The notes under the pieces were generated by a model, which was not told where the DNA came from, did not search any database, and saw only the letters and a program-made list of their open reading frames with translations. Below, piece after piece: positions 47,152 through 57,504 of a stretch of DNA of 64,000 bases. The number at the start of each line of letters is the position of its first letter. Position 1 is the stretch's first letter. Location of the stretch: the NCBI RefSeq assembly GCF_040729435.1, contig NZ_CP160398.1:5561001-5625000 (forward strand), in the 5' to 3' direction. The position numbers and the translations under genes are program-made. The stretch is from Pseudomonas sp. HOU2 (GTDB lineage Bacteria; Pseudomonadota; Gammaproteobacteria; Pseudomonadales; Pseudomonadaceae).

Positions 47152-47177
47152 GGAATAAATCCCGCTGGGGTGCGTCT
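47152..47177 (+). promoter_or_regulatory. ECF-type promoter of the peroxidase gene
   Basis: GGAATAA (47152-47158) and CGTCT (47173-47177) are separated by 14 bases, about 45 bases before the peroxidase ATG at 47221. The match in sequence and spacing to the minus-strand promoter makes it the likely target of the ECF sigma factor. Confidence 0.75.
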
Positions 47178-47220
47178 TGCTGATTCTTCCTACTTGTGGC
47201 CGATGGCCCTGGAGTTATTC

Positions 47221-48315
47221 ATGGTTGATCGCACTTCACCGCCGGGCAGGCCGCCGCGTCCGCCCTTGAGTGCCGCGAGCACAGTGTTGCGCCTGACGGC
47301 GATTGCCGTGGTGGTTGCCGCTGTCGCTGGGGCGTTTGCCTACGTGCACGGTAATCTTGACCCACAACGTCTGACGCCCAAGGCGCTGGTCGATGTGCTG
47401 GAGAAAAACAACGGCGTGCATCCCGGGTTTCGGCGCAACCACGCCAAGGGCGTGTGCGTGATCGGGCATTTCGAGAGCACTGGCGAGGCGCGAGCGTTCT
47501 CTTCCGCGCAGGTGTTCAACGAGGCGCAGACGCCGGTGGTCGGGCGTTTCGCATTGCCGGCGGGCAATCCCTACGCCCCGGACAGCAGCGTGCCGATCCG
47601 CAGTCTGGCGCTGCGTTTCACCCAGGCCAACGGTCAGCAATGGCGAACCGGGATGAACAGCATGCCGGTGTTCCCGGTCGGCACTCCCGAGGCGTTCTAC
47701 CAGTTGCAGCAGGCACAGTCGCCGGATCCGGCCACAGGTAAACCGGATCCGTCGAAAGTCCCGGCGTTCTTCGCCGCGCACCCGGAAGCCGTGCCGTTTC
47801 TGACGTGGGTGAAAACCGCCAAACCGTCGGCCAGCTATGCCACCGAAACCTACAACAGCGTGAATGCGTTCTATCTGGTCAACGCCAGCGGGCAGAAGCA
47901 GGCGGTGCGCTGGAGTGTCACGCCACTGGCGCGTTATGCCGCCGGAGCCGCGGCGCCGGAGGGTGCGGATTTTCTCGAGAAGGATCTGGTGCAGCGCCTG
48001 GCCGAGGGGCCGTTGCGCTGGCAGCTGAATATCACCCTGGCCAACCCCGGTGATCCAGTGAACGATGCGAGCAAAACCTGGCCCGAGGGTCGCAAGGTGA
48101 TCAACGCCGGCACGCTGGTGCTGGAGAAGACTCAGCCGCAGCTCAGCGGCGAATGCCGCGACATCAACTACGATCCGCTGGTACTGCCGGCCGGTATCGA
48201 AGGCTCCGACGACCCGCTGCTCGCCGCGCGTTCAGCCGGTTACGCCGACTCCTATCTGCGGCGTACCAGTGAAGTCAGCCAATTGCCCGCCGCCCGTCAG
48301 GAGGCTCGCCCATGA
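47221..48315 (+). CDS. Catalase-related peroxidase (SrpA-type), membrane-anchored
   Basis: The protein (364 aa from ATG 47221) starts after the candidate promoter, which excludes the upstream ATG at 47170. It has a short N-terminal cytoplasmic segment and a membrane helix (residues 22-40), then a small catalase-fold domain. The catalytic histidine is H74 in FRRNHAKG, and the proximal heme tyrosine is in AGYADSYLRR. Such mini-catalases are periplasmic peroxidases. A cytochrome b561 gene overlaps its stop by 4 bases, so electrons may come from quinol. Confidence 0.88.
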   Translation: MVDRTSPPGRPPRPPLSAASTVLRLTAIAVVVAAVAGAFAYVHGNLDPQRLTPKALVDVLEKNNGVHPGFRRNHAKGVCVIGHFESTGEARAFSSAQVFNEAQTPVVGRFALPAGNPYAPDSSVPIRSLALRFTQANGQQWRTGMNSMPVFPVGTPEAFYQLQQAQSPDPATGKPDPSKVPAFFAAHPEAVPFLTWVKTAKPSASYATETYNSVNAFYLVNASGQKQAVRWSVTPLARYAAGAAAPEGADFLEKDLVQRLAEGPLRWQLNITLANPGDPVNDASKTWPEGRKVINAGTLVLEKTQPQLSGECRDINYDPLVLPAGIEGSDDPLLAARSAGYADSYLRRTSEVSQLPAARQEARP

Positions 48316-48857
48316 GCACGCAACCGACTCATTTCGCGCTGTTGGCGCGGCTGCTGCACTGGCTGATGGCGCTGATGATCATCGCCATGTTGTTCATTGG
48401 CGCCGGCATGGTCACTTCGGTTTCACAGCGGCATGAATGGCTGATTCATCTGCACAAACCGCTGGGGATCGCGATTCTGCTGCTGGTAGTCGTGCGTCTG
48501 TTGGTGCGATTTTCTACCCGACAGCCGCCGCTGCCGGCCGATCTGCCGGGCTGGCAGGTGATGGCGGCCAAGGCTTCGCATGTGTTGTTGTACGCCTTGA
48601 TGCTGGTGTTGCCGCTGCTCGGTTGGGCGATGATCAGTGCCTCGGGCGAGCCGGTGATGCTCAGCAATACCTTGCAGTTGCCGTCGATCCTGCCGGCCGA
48701 TGCGCAAGTGTTTGCCCTGCTGCGCAAGGCGCATGGCTATCTGGCGTATCTGTTGTTCCTGACCGTGCTGTTGCACCTGGCGGCGGCGCTGTTCCACGGT
48801 TGGGTACGCCGCGACGAGGTGCTCGACAGCATGTTGCGCGGTCGCGATCGCGATTAA
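48312..48857 (+). CDS. Cytochrome b561 family protein, partner of the peroxidase
   Basis: The 181-residue membrane protein has four helices and heme-ligand histidines (LLHWLMALMI, EWLIHLHKPLGIAILL, HVLLYALMLVLPLLGW, KAHGYLAYLLFLTVLLHLAAALFHGW). ATG overlaps the peroxidase stop (ATGA), showing coupled translation. It is related to the gene at 25239. It probably brings quinol electrons to the peroxidase. Confidence 0.88.
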   Translation: MSTQPTHFALLARLLHWLMALMIIAMLFIGAGMVTSVSQRHEWLIHLHKPLGIAILLLVVVRLLVRFSTRQPPLPADLPGWQVMAAKASHVLLYALMLVLPLLGWAMISASGEPVMLSNTLQLPSILPADAQVFALLRKAHGYLAYLLFLTVLLHLAAALFHGWVRRDEVLDSMLRGRDRD

Positions 48858-50053
48858 CCCGCCTGCGTGGCGCACCGCTGCGGTGCGCCACTTTTCAGGG
48901 TCAGCCACCAATAGCCCAGCGCCACTGCATTGATAGCGGCGCCAAGCAGACACACGCCGGTCCAGCCGGCCCAGGCGTACATCGCCGTCGAGGTAATCGA
49001 ACCCAATGCGCTGCCGATCGAATAGAACAGCATGTAGCCGGCGGTGAGGCGGCTTTGCGCTTCGGGCCGCACGCTGTAGATCATGCTCTGGCTGGTGACG
49101 TGCACGGCCTGCAAGCCCAGATCGAGGGTGATCACACCGAGCAATAGCGCCCACAACGAGGACTGGGTAAGGGCGATCGGCAGCCACGAGGCGAGCATCA
49201 GCAACAGCGACAGACCACTGACCCATTGGCCCAGGCCGCGGTCGGCGAGATGTCCGGCACGCGCGGCGGCGAGCGCACCGGCGGCACCAGCCAAGCCGAA
49301 CAGGCCGATTTCACTGTGTGACAAAGACAGAGGCGGGGCGGCCAGCGGCAGCACCATCGGCGTCCACAAAACCATGGCGCTGGCGAAGGTCAGCAGCGCG
49401 AGAATCGCCCGTTGTCGCAGCACCGGCTCTTGCCTGAACAGGCTGAACACCGAAGCGATCAGCGCGCCGTAACGGCTCGCCGGCTGCGCGGCTTCATTCT
49501 TGGGCAATACGCGTAACAGCAGCAGCGCCATCAGCAGCATCAGCCCCGCCGACAGCAGATAAATTGCCCGCCAACCGGCCAGATCAGCCATGGCCCCGGC
49601 AACGGTGCGCGCGAGCAGAATACCGACGACGATGCCGCTGGTGACCACGCCGACCACGCGCCCGCGTTGCGCCGGGATGGCCAGTGTCGCGGCATACGCC
49701 ACCAGCACTTGCGTCACCACGGCGAGCAGGCCGGTCAGGGTCATGCCGAGCAGCAACCACACGCTATTGGGTGCCAGCGCGATCATCAACAGCGCGGCGG
49801 CCGAGAGCAGGGTCTGGGTGACGATCAGCCGCCGTCGGTTGAGCAGGTCGCCGAGTGGAACCAGCAATACCAGACCGATGCCGTAGCCGATCTGCGTCAG
49901 GGTGATGACGATGCCGATGGTTGCCGGCGACATGGCGAAGGCCTCGGCCATGGCGTCCAGCAACGGCTGCGCGTAATACACATTGCCTACAGCCAGACCG
50001 CAGGCAATGGCGAACAGCAGCACCACGCTGCTTTTGAGGGGTTGAGTTTGCAT
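48854..50053 (-). CDS. MFS transporter, DHA1 family
   Basis: The 399-residue, 12-helix carrier has GDLLNRRRLIVTQTLLSAAALL at loop 2-3 and RAGHLADRGLGQW in the second half, as in drug exporters or YfcJ-like sugar carriers. It overlaps the convergent cytochrome gene by 4 bases. A long perfect palindrome (50076-50119) lies 23-66 bases before the start and is probably an operator; no regulator gene is adjacent. Substrate unknown. Confidence 0.85.
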   Translation of the reverse strand: MQTQPLKSSVVLLFAIACGLAVGNVYYAQPLLDAMAEAFAMSPATIGIVITLTQIGYGIGLVLLVPLGDLLNRRRLIVTQTLLSAAALLMIALAPNSVWLLLGMTLTGLLAVVTQVLVAYAATLAIPAQRGRVVGVVTSGIVVGILLARTVAGAMADLAGWRAIYLLSAGLMLLMALLLLRVLPKNEAAQPASRYGALIASVFSLFRQEPVLRQRAILALLTFASAMVLWTPMVLPLAAPPLSLSHSEIGLFGLAGAAGALAAARAGHLADRGLGQWVSGLSLLLMLASWLPIALTQSSLWALLLGVITLDLGLQAVHVTSQSMIYSVRPEAQSRLTAGYMLFYSIGSALGSITSTAMYAWAGWTGVCLLGAAINAVALGYWWLTLKSGAPQRCATQAG

Positions 50054-50075
50054 GCCCTGATTCCTTTTTGGGTTT

Positions 50076-50119
50076 CAAATTAAAACCAGAATCACGGTAA
50101 GCATTCTGGTTTTAATTTG
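50076..50119 (-). promoter_or_regulatory. Perfect 17-bp inverted repeat, candidate operator
   Basis: CAAATTAAAACCAGAAT at 50076-50092 is the exact complement of 50103-50119, with a 10-base centre. It is AT-rich compared with its surroundings and has no T run, so it is not a terminator. It sits where the promoter of the MFS gene should be. Confidence 0.7.
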
Positions 50120-50155
50120 CAACCTTGTTGGTTATGGCGTTTGAATGCGCAAAAA

Positions 50156-50183
50156 AAAGATCGCAGGCATAGCTGCGATCTTT
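50156..50183 (-). terminator. Terminator of the M14 carboxypeptidase gene
   Basis: The stem AAAGATCGCAG/CTGCGATCTTT with a 6-base loop is followed by eight T residues on the minus strand, about 20 bases after the stop codon. Confidence 0.85.
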
Positions 50184-50202
50184 GGGTGGAGCGGGGGAGG
50201 GA

Positions 50203-51354
50203 TCAGCGCAAGGTGTCGACCATGTCGGCGATGGTGGTCAGCACATCCTTGCCCAACTGTTTCGAGCGCTTGCCCGACCAGCCCGTTTCTTTGTTCGGAT
50301 GGTCGTCGTGATCCTTGAACGGCATTTCCAGAGTCAGCGACAGGCAGTCGTATTTCTGCCCGACCGCGTTGCAGGCCAGGGTCATGTTGGCCTGGCCCGG
50401 TTCGTCACGGGTGTAGCCGTACTGGGTCTGGAAGTCTTTGGTGGTGTGCTTGAGGTGCGTGCGGAAATGCTCTTCAAGCTTCTCGATGCGCGGTGTGTAA
50501 CCCGGGTTGCCTTCACAACCGGCGGTGAACACGTGGGGGATTTCCTCGTCACCGTGTACGTCGAGGAACAGATCGACGCCGTACTTTTCCATCTGCTGTT
50601 GTACGAAAAGTACCTCTGGGCTGACGTCCTGACTGGCGCTCTGCCAGGCGCGGTTCAGGTCCTGGCCCATGGCGTTGGTTCGCAGATGGCCGTGGAAGGC
50701 GCCGTCCGGGTTCATGTTCGGCACCAGATACAGATCCGCGCTGGCCAGCAGTTTGTTCAATACCGGGTCGTCGTGGCGTTCCAGGCGTTCGATCACGCCC
50801 TCCATGAACCATTCGGCCATGTGTTCGCCCGGGTGCTGTTGCGCGATGATCCAGACTTTGCGCTGGCCTTCTGCGCCGCTGCCCTTGCGCAGCAGTTGAA
50901 TGTCCCGACCCTCGACGCTCTTGCCGGTGGACACCAGTTCGGTGCCGGCCTTGCTCAGCGCCTGCTCGATCAGCCAGTCGTGACGACCGCGGCTGTAGGG
51001 TTCGAAGTAGGCGAACCAGGCGTGAGTCTGCTCGGCTTCGAGGCAAAAGCGCAGGCTGTCGCCTTCAAAACTGGTGGGAATGCGGAACCAGTTGACGTGA
51101 TCGTAGGAAGCGACCGCCTGATAGCCGGTCCAGGCTTTGTTGTAGGAGGATTGGCTGGCGTTGACCAGGCGAAACCAGTGTTCCTGATGAACATGCAGGC
51201 CGCTGGCCTTGAAGTGGAACCACTGGAAGTGAGCGCTCCGGGTATCCGGGCGAATGGCCAGAACCGGGTTGAGCGGATTGGAGATGTCGATGACTTGGAT
51301 GTTACCGCTGTCGAAGTTGGCGCTGATGTCGAACGAAGATTTGGCCACGGTCAT
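50203..51354 (-). CDS. M14-family zinc carboxypeptidase (CCP-like)
   Basis: The 383-residue protein has an N-terminal beta domain (HFQWFHFKASGLHVHQEHWFRLVNAS), then an M14 carboxypeptidase domain. Zinc ligands are H174 and E177 in HPGEH and H267 in VHGDEE. The NMNPDGAFHGHLR, TNAMGQDLNRAW pattern is that of cytosolic carboxypeptidases that remove C-terminal residues from proteins, for example deglutamylases. The role in bacteria is unclear. It has no signal peptide. Confidence 0.9.
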   Translation of the reverse strand: MTVAKSSFDISANFDSGNIQVIDISNPLNPVLAIRPDTRSAHFQWFHFKASGLHVHQEHWFRLVNASQSSYNKAWTGYQAVASYDHVNWFRIPTSFEGDSLRFCLEAEQTHAWFAYFEPYSRGRHDWLIEQALSKAGTELVSTGKSVEGRDIQLLRKGSGAEGQRKVWIIAQQHPGEHMAEWFMEGVIERLERHDDPVLNKLLASADLYLVPNMNPDGAFHGHLRTNAMGQDLNRAWQSASQDVSPEVLFVQQQMEKYGVDLFLDVHGDEEIPHVFTAGCEGNPGYTPRIEKLEEHFRTHLKHTTKDFQTQYGYTRDEPGQANMTLACNAVGQKYDCLSLTLEMPFKDHDDHPNKETGWSGKRSKQLGKDVLTTIADMVDTLR

Positions 51355-51630
51355 ATCGGTTCCTGAATATGATTTTTATGGCAGCTACTTTACACGCAAG
51401 ACTGCGGTGAAACCGAGGGAAATTGCGGGTTGCGGTGGGGGGCGTCTTCCGTGACGCGCAAGCAGCTTAGAGACTGTGCGATTGATTCTCAAGTGCTAAT
51501 TGTCATTAGTTTGCCCCAATCGGGCCGGGCTTTGCTTGCCAAGCGATATTCTTTTGATATTATCCGCGCCATCGAATTTGCAGCACCCAAAGACTTCATT
51601 AGCCTGAAGCCATAAGCCCGAAAAACGGGC
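51355..51630. other. Intergenic region with promoter-like sites and no gene
   Basis: No convincing coding frame is present. A plus-strand promoter pattern, TTGCCA (51536-51541) and TATTAT (51558-51563), has 16-bp spacing. An imperfect palindrome CTAATTGTCATTAG lies near 51497. A short hairpin GCCCG/CGGGC is at 51616-51630. A small RNA here is possible but unproven. Confidence 0.35.
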
Positions 51631-51631
51631 A

Positions 51632-51744
51632 AAAAAAAGACCCGGCAAAAAGCCGGGTCAAAAACCGTGATTAGCCTGATGAGGAGATAGTCCAGAAGAC
51701 CGACCTGAGGTCTCTGGTCCATCGACTGATCTCGCGACCAGCTG
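51632..51744 (-). ncRNA. prrF: PrrF-type iron-responsive small RNA
   Basis: The about 113-nt transcript on the minus strand begins just after a Fur box and a TATTAT -10 (51757-51752). It contains CTGGTCGCGAGATCAG near its 5' end and CTCATCAGGCTAATCACGG before the terminator, which I recognise from Pseudomonas PrrF RNAs. It ends in a stem GACCCGGC/GCCGGGTC with a long T run. PrrF RNAs are made at low iron and block translation of iron-using proteins such as SodB. Length and layout match PrrF1/PrrF2 of P. aeruginosa. Confidence 0.85.
51639..51659 (-). terminator. Terminator of the PrrF RNA
   Basis: The stem GACCCGGC (51639-51646) and GCCGGGTC (51652-51659) with a 5-base loop is followed by eight T residues on the minus strand. 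Confidence 0.88.
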
Positions 51745-51746
51745 CT

Positions 51747-51765
51747 TGCAATAATAATCATTATC
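51747..51765 (-). promoter_or_regulatory. Fur box over the PrrF promoter
   Basis: TGCAATAATAATCATTATC matches 15 of 19 positions of the Fur consensus, with the CATTATC half complete. It overlaps the -10 region of the PrrF RNA, the usual place for iron repression. Confidence 0.82.
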
Positions 51766-51835
51766 ATTTGCAAGTCAAATGTTTTTATCTGCGCGATTGG
51801 AAAATTCTTTCCTGTCCGTCCGCTTCCCGTCTCAG

Positions 51836-52174
51836 TCAGAGCTGCTCGCCATCAATTGAATGGTCGACCATCGCTCGCGCCATATCCACCATATGCACCA
51901 CCGAAAATGCCAGATCTCGGCTCGCGCCCTGCAGGTTTTCCGCTGCCTTGAAGGCGGTGGCGGCCGCGCAGCGCAACAGATCCGACGCGTGCACGAGGGC
52001 TTCTTCGCCGCTGAGATGGCGTTTCACATCGAAAAAACGTTCATCCACCTCCGGTTCTGAAACAGCTGGTTTCAAGTAATAGTCCAGTGCTCGCTGCGCT
52101 GCCGCGTTGCCTTGAGGGGAGGTGAACGTGGTGTCCATTTGCAGATCGGGCAAGTCTTTGCTGCTGATATTCAT
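51836..52174 (-). CDS. DUF6124 family protein, 112 aa
   Basis: The small soluble helical protein has an AQRALDYYL segment, SGEEALVHASDLLRCAAATAFKAAEN and a C-terminal HMVDMARAMVDHSIDGEQL. I recall this as the DUF6124 (earlier DUF3077) family, common in fluorescent Pseudomonas, often in several copies, with unknown function. CAAGGAGTGAC gives a good ribosome site. It lies upstream of the PrrF gene on the same strand, with about 90 bases between. Confidence 0.8.
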   Translation of the reverse strand: MNISSKDLPDLQMDTTFTSPQGNAAAQRALDYYLKPAVSEPEVDERFFDVKRHLSGEEALVHASDLLRCAAATAFKAAENLQGASRDLAFSVVHMVDMARAMVDHSIDGEQL

Positions 52175-52305
52175 GGTGAAGGGTCACTCCTTGTTCGATT
52201 GAAAGTCCGTGCTGCCAGCATAGTACGGTGCGTAGTTGTGACCAGAATTTAAATACTACAATATGTGTTTTGCCGGCCGAAGGCGGGGCAAGTAAGGTGC
52301 CGCAC

Positions 52306-52965
52306 ATGGATAAATGGATTGAGTTGGTCAAGGCCAAGATGAGTGAACTCAAAATCACTCAAACAGAGCTCGGAGAGCGCGTCGGCATGTCCCAGGGCGG
52401 GATCGGCCATTGGCTGAACAAACGTCGCGAGCCGGGTATTACGGAAATGAACCGCGTATTGCAGGCGCTGGGCATGGACTTCCTGGAAGTGGTGCTGGTG
52501 ATTCGCGAGCCGCAGGAGACCGACGATGACGAGATGCCGCTGGCGCAGAAGTACAACCCGTACTTCCGCTATCCGGTCAGCGACTGGCACACGCCGTGCG
52601 AATCACGCGAGAGTGCAACCGCCGCTTACGCCCCGACGCAAGACAAGCAGCGCTTCGAGCTGACGGACTATCACGCCCGTGGCGCAGCGTTCTGGCTGAC
52701 AGTGACGGGGAATTCGATGACCGCACCTTCAGGCCAGAGCATCGCCGAGGGAATGCTGATTCTGGTGGATCCGGAGGCGGAAGCGCTGCCGGGCAAACTG
52801 GTGATCGCCCAGTGGCAGGGCTGCGATGAAGCGATCTTTCGCAAGCTCGACGAAGAGGGCGGCCAGCGTTATCTGGTACCGCTCAATCCGACCTGGCCCA
52901 AAGCCCTGTTCACCGATGAGTGTCGAATCATCGGTGTGGTGGTTCAAGCCACGGCGCGTTTCTAG
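52306..52965 (+). CDS. PrtR-like XRE/S24 repressor
   Basis: The 219-residue protein has an N-terminal helix-turn-helix (ITQTELGERVGMSQGGIGHWLNKRREP) and a C-terminal S24/LexA-type self-cleaving domain with serine S137 in TGNSMTAP and lysine K180 in IFRKLDEEGG. It closely resembles PrtR, the DNA-damage-inactivated repressor of pyocin genes in P. aeruginosa. No pyocin or prophage gene is in this window. The start at 52306 follows AGTAAGGTG. TTGT and ACAA half-sites around 52236-52261 could be its own operator. Confidence 0.85.
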   Translation: MDKWIELVKAKMSELKITQTELGERVGMSQGGIGHWLNKRREPGITEMNRVLQALGMDFLEVVLVIREPQETDDDEMPLAQKYNPYFRYPVSDWHTPCESRESATAAYAPTQDKQRFELTDYHARGAAFWLTVTGNSMTAPSGQSIAEGMLILVDPEAEALPGKLVIAQWQGCDEAIFRKLDEEGGQRYLVPLNPTWPKALFTDECRIIGVVVQATARF

Positions 52966-53004
52966 TCAGATCGATCCTCGCTTTGCCTAGGATCGATCTC
53001 CCAT

Positions 53005-54953
<1,949 letters not shown>

Positions 54954-54954
<1 letters not shown>

Positions 54955-55769
54955 CAACGCGGCTCCTTGGTGGTGGTTGCGGCTTGCCAGTTCGGCGGAC
55001 GTTTTTGCAGAAAGGCGCGCAAGCCTTCCTGGCCTTCAGGGCTGACGCGGATCCGGGCGATGGCGTTTTCGGTGTAGCGGCGCAGCGCCGGGGTCAGCGC
55101 ACCATTGCCGACTTCGCGCAGCAGATCCTTGCTGGCGCGCATCGCGGCGGGGCTGTTGAGCAGCAGGTTGTCGATCCATTGCTCGACGGCTTGATCAAGC
55201 TCGGCGGCCGGGTAGCTCTCGGACAACAAACCGATTTCCCGCGCCCGCTGCCCGCCGAAGCGCTCGGCAGTCAGCGCATAACGACGCGCGGCACGTTCGC
55301 CGATGGCCTGCACCACGAACGGACTGATCACCGCCGGCGCCAAACCGATGCGCACTTCCGACAGACAGAACTGCGCATCATCGGCGCCAATCGCCATGTC
55401 GCAGCAACTGATCAGCCCCAGCGCGCCGCCGAACGCCGCGCCTTGCACCACGGCCACGGTCGGGATTTTCAGCTTGGCGAGGTTGTACATCAGCTCCGCC
55501 AGTTCGCGGGCGTCGTCGAGGTTGGTGTGGTAATCGAGTTCGGCCGACTGCTGCATCCACGCCAGGTCAGCGCCGGCGCTGAAATGCTTGCCACGCCCGC
55601 GCACCAGCAGGAAACGCAGGCTGGAATCGCTGGCAACCTTGTCCAGCGCCAGAATCAGTTCGCGGATCATTTCGGCGTTGAACGCGTTGTTCTTTTCCGC
55701 ACGGTTGAGCCAAAGGGTGGCGAAACCCCTTGGATCGTTGTGCAGTTCGAGGGTGTTGAAGTCGCTCAT
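54954..55769 (-). CDS. liuC: 3-methylglutaconyl-CoA hydratase
   Basis: The 271-residue enoyl-CoA hydratase family enzyme has GKHFSAGADLAWM, the oxyanion region GAAFGGALGLI and active-site segments near SEVRIGLAPAVISPFV. Next to the carboxylase genes it is LiuC, which hydrates 3-methylglutaconyl-CoA to HMG-CoA. The ATG at 55769 is chosen, since an upstream frame extends into a REP sequence. Confidence 0.92.
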
Positions 55770-55792
55770 ATTTATCCGTCTCCACGGTTTTT

Positions 55793-55866
55793 GTGGGAGC
55801 TGCCTGTGGGCCTGGATTACGATTGCTGCGCAATCGAACGGGAGCAAGCTCCCTCTCCACACAGGC
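55793..55866. repeat. Degraded REP pair between liuB and liuC
   Basis: One GTGGGAGCTG arm and a GGGAGCAAGCTCCC arm with CACACAGG remain around a variable centre in the liuB-liuC gap. Confidence 0.6.
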
Positions 55867-55884
55867 TCGCTCCGACAAAAAGCA

Positions 55885-57492
55885 TCACATCCGGAACACG
55901 CCGAAGCGGCTCGGTTCGATAGGCGCGTTCAACGACGCGGACAAGGCCAGGGCCAGCACATCGCGAGTCTGCGCCGGGTCGATGACGCCGTCGTCCCACA
56001 GGCGTGCGCTGGAGTAGTAGGGGTGACCCTGCTCTTCGTACTGGTCGAGGATCGGCTGCTTGATCTCGGCTTCCTGCTCGGCGCTGAAGGCCTGGCCGCT
56101 GCGTTCGGCCTGCTCGCGCTTGACCTGCACCAGCACACCCGCCGCCTGTTCGGCGCCCATCACGCCGATGCGCGCGTTCGGCCACATCCACAGGAAACGC
56201 GGATCGTAAGCGCGCCCGCACATGCCGTAGTTACCGGCGCCGAAGCTGCCACCGATGATCACGGTGAATTTCGGCACCTTGGCGCAGGCCACGGCGGTCA
56301 CCAGTTTCGCGCCGTGCTTGGCGATGCCGCCGGCCTCGTATTTCTGGCCGACCATGAACCCGGTGATGTTCTGCAGGAACAGCAGCGGAATGCCGCGCTG
56401 GCAGGCCAGCTCGATGAAGTGCGCGCCTTTCTGCGCGGCTTCGGCGAAGAGGATGCCGTTGTTGGCGAGGATCGCGATCGGATAGCCGTGCAGATGGGCA
56501 AAGCCGCACACCAGCGTGGTGCCGAACAGCGCCTTGAATTCATCGAACACCGAACCGTCGACCAGCCGCGTAATCACTTCGCGCACGTCGAACGGCTGTT
56601 TGGCGTCGGCCGACACCACGCCATACAACTCGTCGCTGGCGTACAGCGGTGCAATCGGCGGGCGCTGTTGCACTTCACCGAGCTTGCGCCAGTTGAGGTT
56701 GGCAACGCTGCGGCGGGCGAGGGCGAGGGCGTGTTCGTCGCTCTCGGCGTAATGGTCGGCCACGCCGGAAATCTTGCAGTGCACATCGGCCCCGCCAAGG
56801 TCTTCAGCGCTGACCACTTCACCGGTCGCGGCTTTCACCAGCGGTGGGCCGGCAAGGAAGATCGTCGCCTGATTGCGCACCATGATTGCTTCGTCCGCCA
56901 TCGCCGGCACATAGGCGCCGCCCGCGGTGCACGAGCCCATGACCACGGCGATCTGCGGAATGCCCATCGCGCTCATGTTGGCTTGGTTGAAGAAGATCCG
57001 GCCGAAGTGCTCGCGATCCGGAAACACCTCGTCCTGACGCGGCAGGTTGGCGCCGCCCGAGTCCACCAGATAGATGCACGGCAGGCGGTTCTGCTGGGCG
57101 ATGGTCTGCGCGCGCAGGTGTTTTTTCACGGTCAGCGGGTAGTACGAGCCGCCCTTCACCGTCGCGTCGTTGGCGACGATCATGCACTCGACGCCTTCGA
57201 CCCGGCCGATCCCGGCAATTACGCCAGCGGCAGGAACCTCTTCGCCATACACGGCGTGGGCGGCGAGCTGACTGATTTCCAGAAACGGCGAGCCCGGATC
57301 GAGCAGGCGATTGATGCGTTCACGCGGCAGCAGTTTGCCGCGCGAGGTATGCCGTTCCTGGGCTTTCGCGCCGCCACCCTGCGCCACCTGGGCGAGCAGG
57401 GTGTGCAGGGCGTCGACCTGTTCAAGCATCGCCGCGCTGTTGGCGGCGAACTCCGCTGAACGGGGATTGAGCTGGGTATGCAGGATAGCCAT
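55885..57492 (-). CDS. liuB: Methylcrotonyl-CoA carboxylase, beta (carboxyltransferase) subunit
   Basis: The 535-residue protein has the crotonase-type carboxyltransferase halves: [22 protein letters not shown] and [22 protein letters not shown] in the N-half, and [24 protein letters not shown] and [20 protein letters not shown] in the C-half. With LiuD it carboxylates 3-methylcrotonyl-CoA. Standard length and full motifs. Confidence 0.96.
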   Translation of the reverse strand: MAILHTQLNPRSAEFAANSAAMLEQVDALHTLLAQVAQGGGAKAQERHTSRGKLLPRERINRLLDPGSPFLEISQLAAHAVYGEEVPAAGVIAGIGRVEGVECMIVANDATVKGGSYYPLTVKKHLRAQTIAQQNRLPCIYLVDSGGANLPRQDEVFPDREHFGRIFFNQANMSAMGIPQIAVVMGSCTAGGAYVPAMADEAIMVRNQATIFLAGPPLVKAATGEVVSAEDLGGADVHCKISGVADHYAESDEHALALARRSVANLNWRKLGEVQQRPPIAPLYASDELYGVVSADAKQPFDVREVITRLVDGSVFDEFKALFGTTLVCGFAHLHGYPIAILANNGILFAEAAQKGAHFIELACQRGIPLLFLQNITGFMVGQKYEAGGIAKHGAKLVTAVACAKVPKFTVIIGGSFGAGNYGMCGRAYDPRFLWMWPNARIGVMGAEQAAGVLVQVKREQAERSGQAFSAEQEAEIKQPILDQYEEQGHPYYSSARLWDDGVIDPAQTRDVLALALSASLNAPIEPSRFGVFRM

Positions 57493-57504
57493 GTGCAGCT
57501 CCGT

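Noticed and set aside
51490..51510. Possible second Fur box around CTAATTGTCATTAG
   Set aside because: Only about 10 of 19 positions fit the Fur consensus, compared with 15 at 51747-51765.
52236..52261. TTGT...ACAA inverted half-sites before the S24 repressor as a firm operator
   Set aside because: Half-sites are short and the promoter spacing (15 bases) is poor; noted only as a possibility.
55588..57459. Plus-strand frame opposite liuB and liuC (623 codons)
   Set aside because: Shadow of the liu genes; starts inside liuC and crosses a REP sequence.
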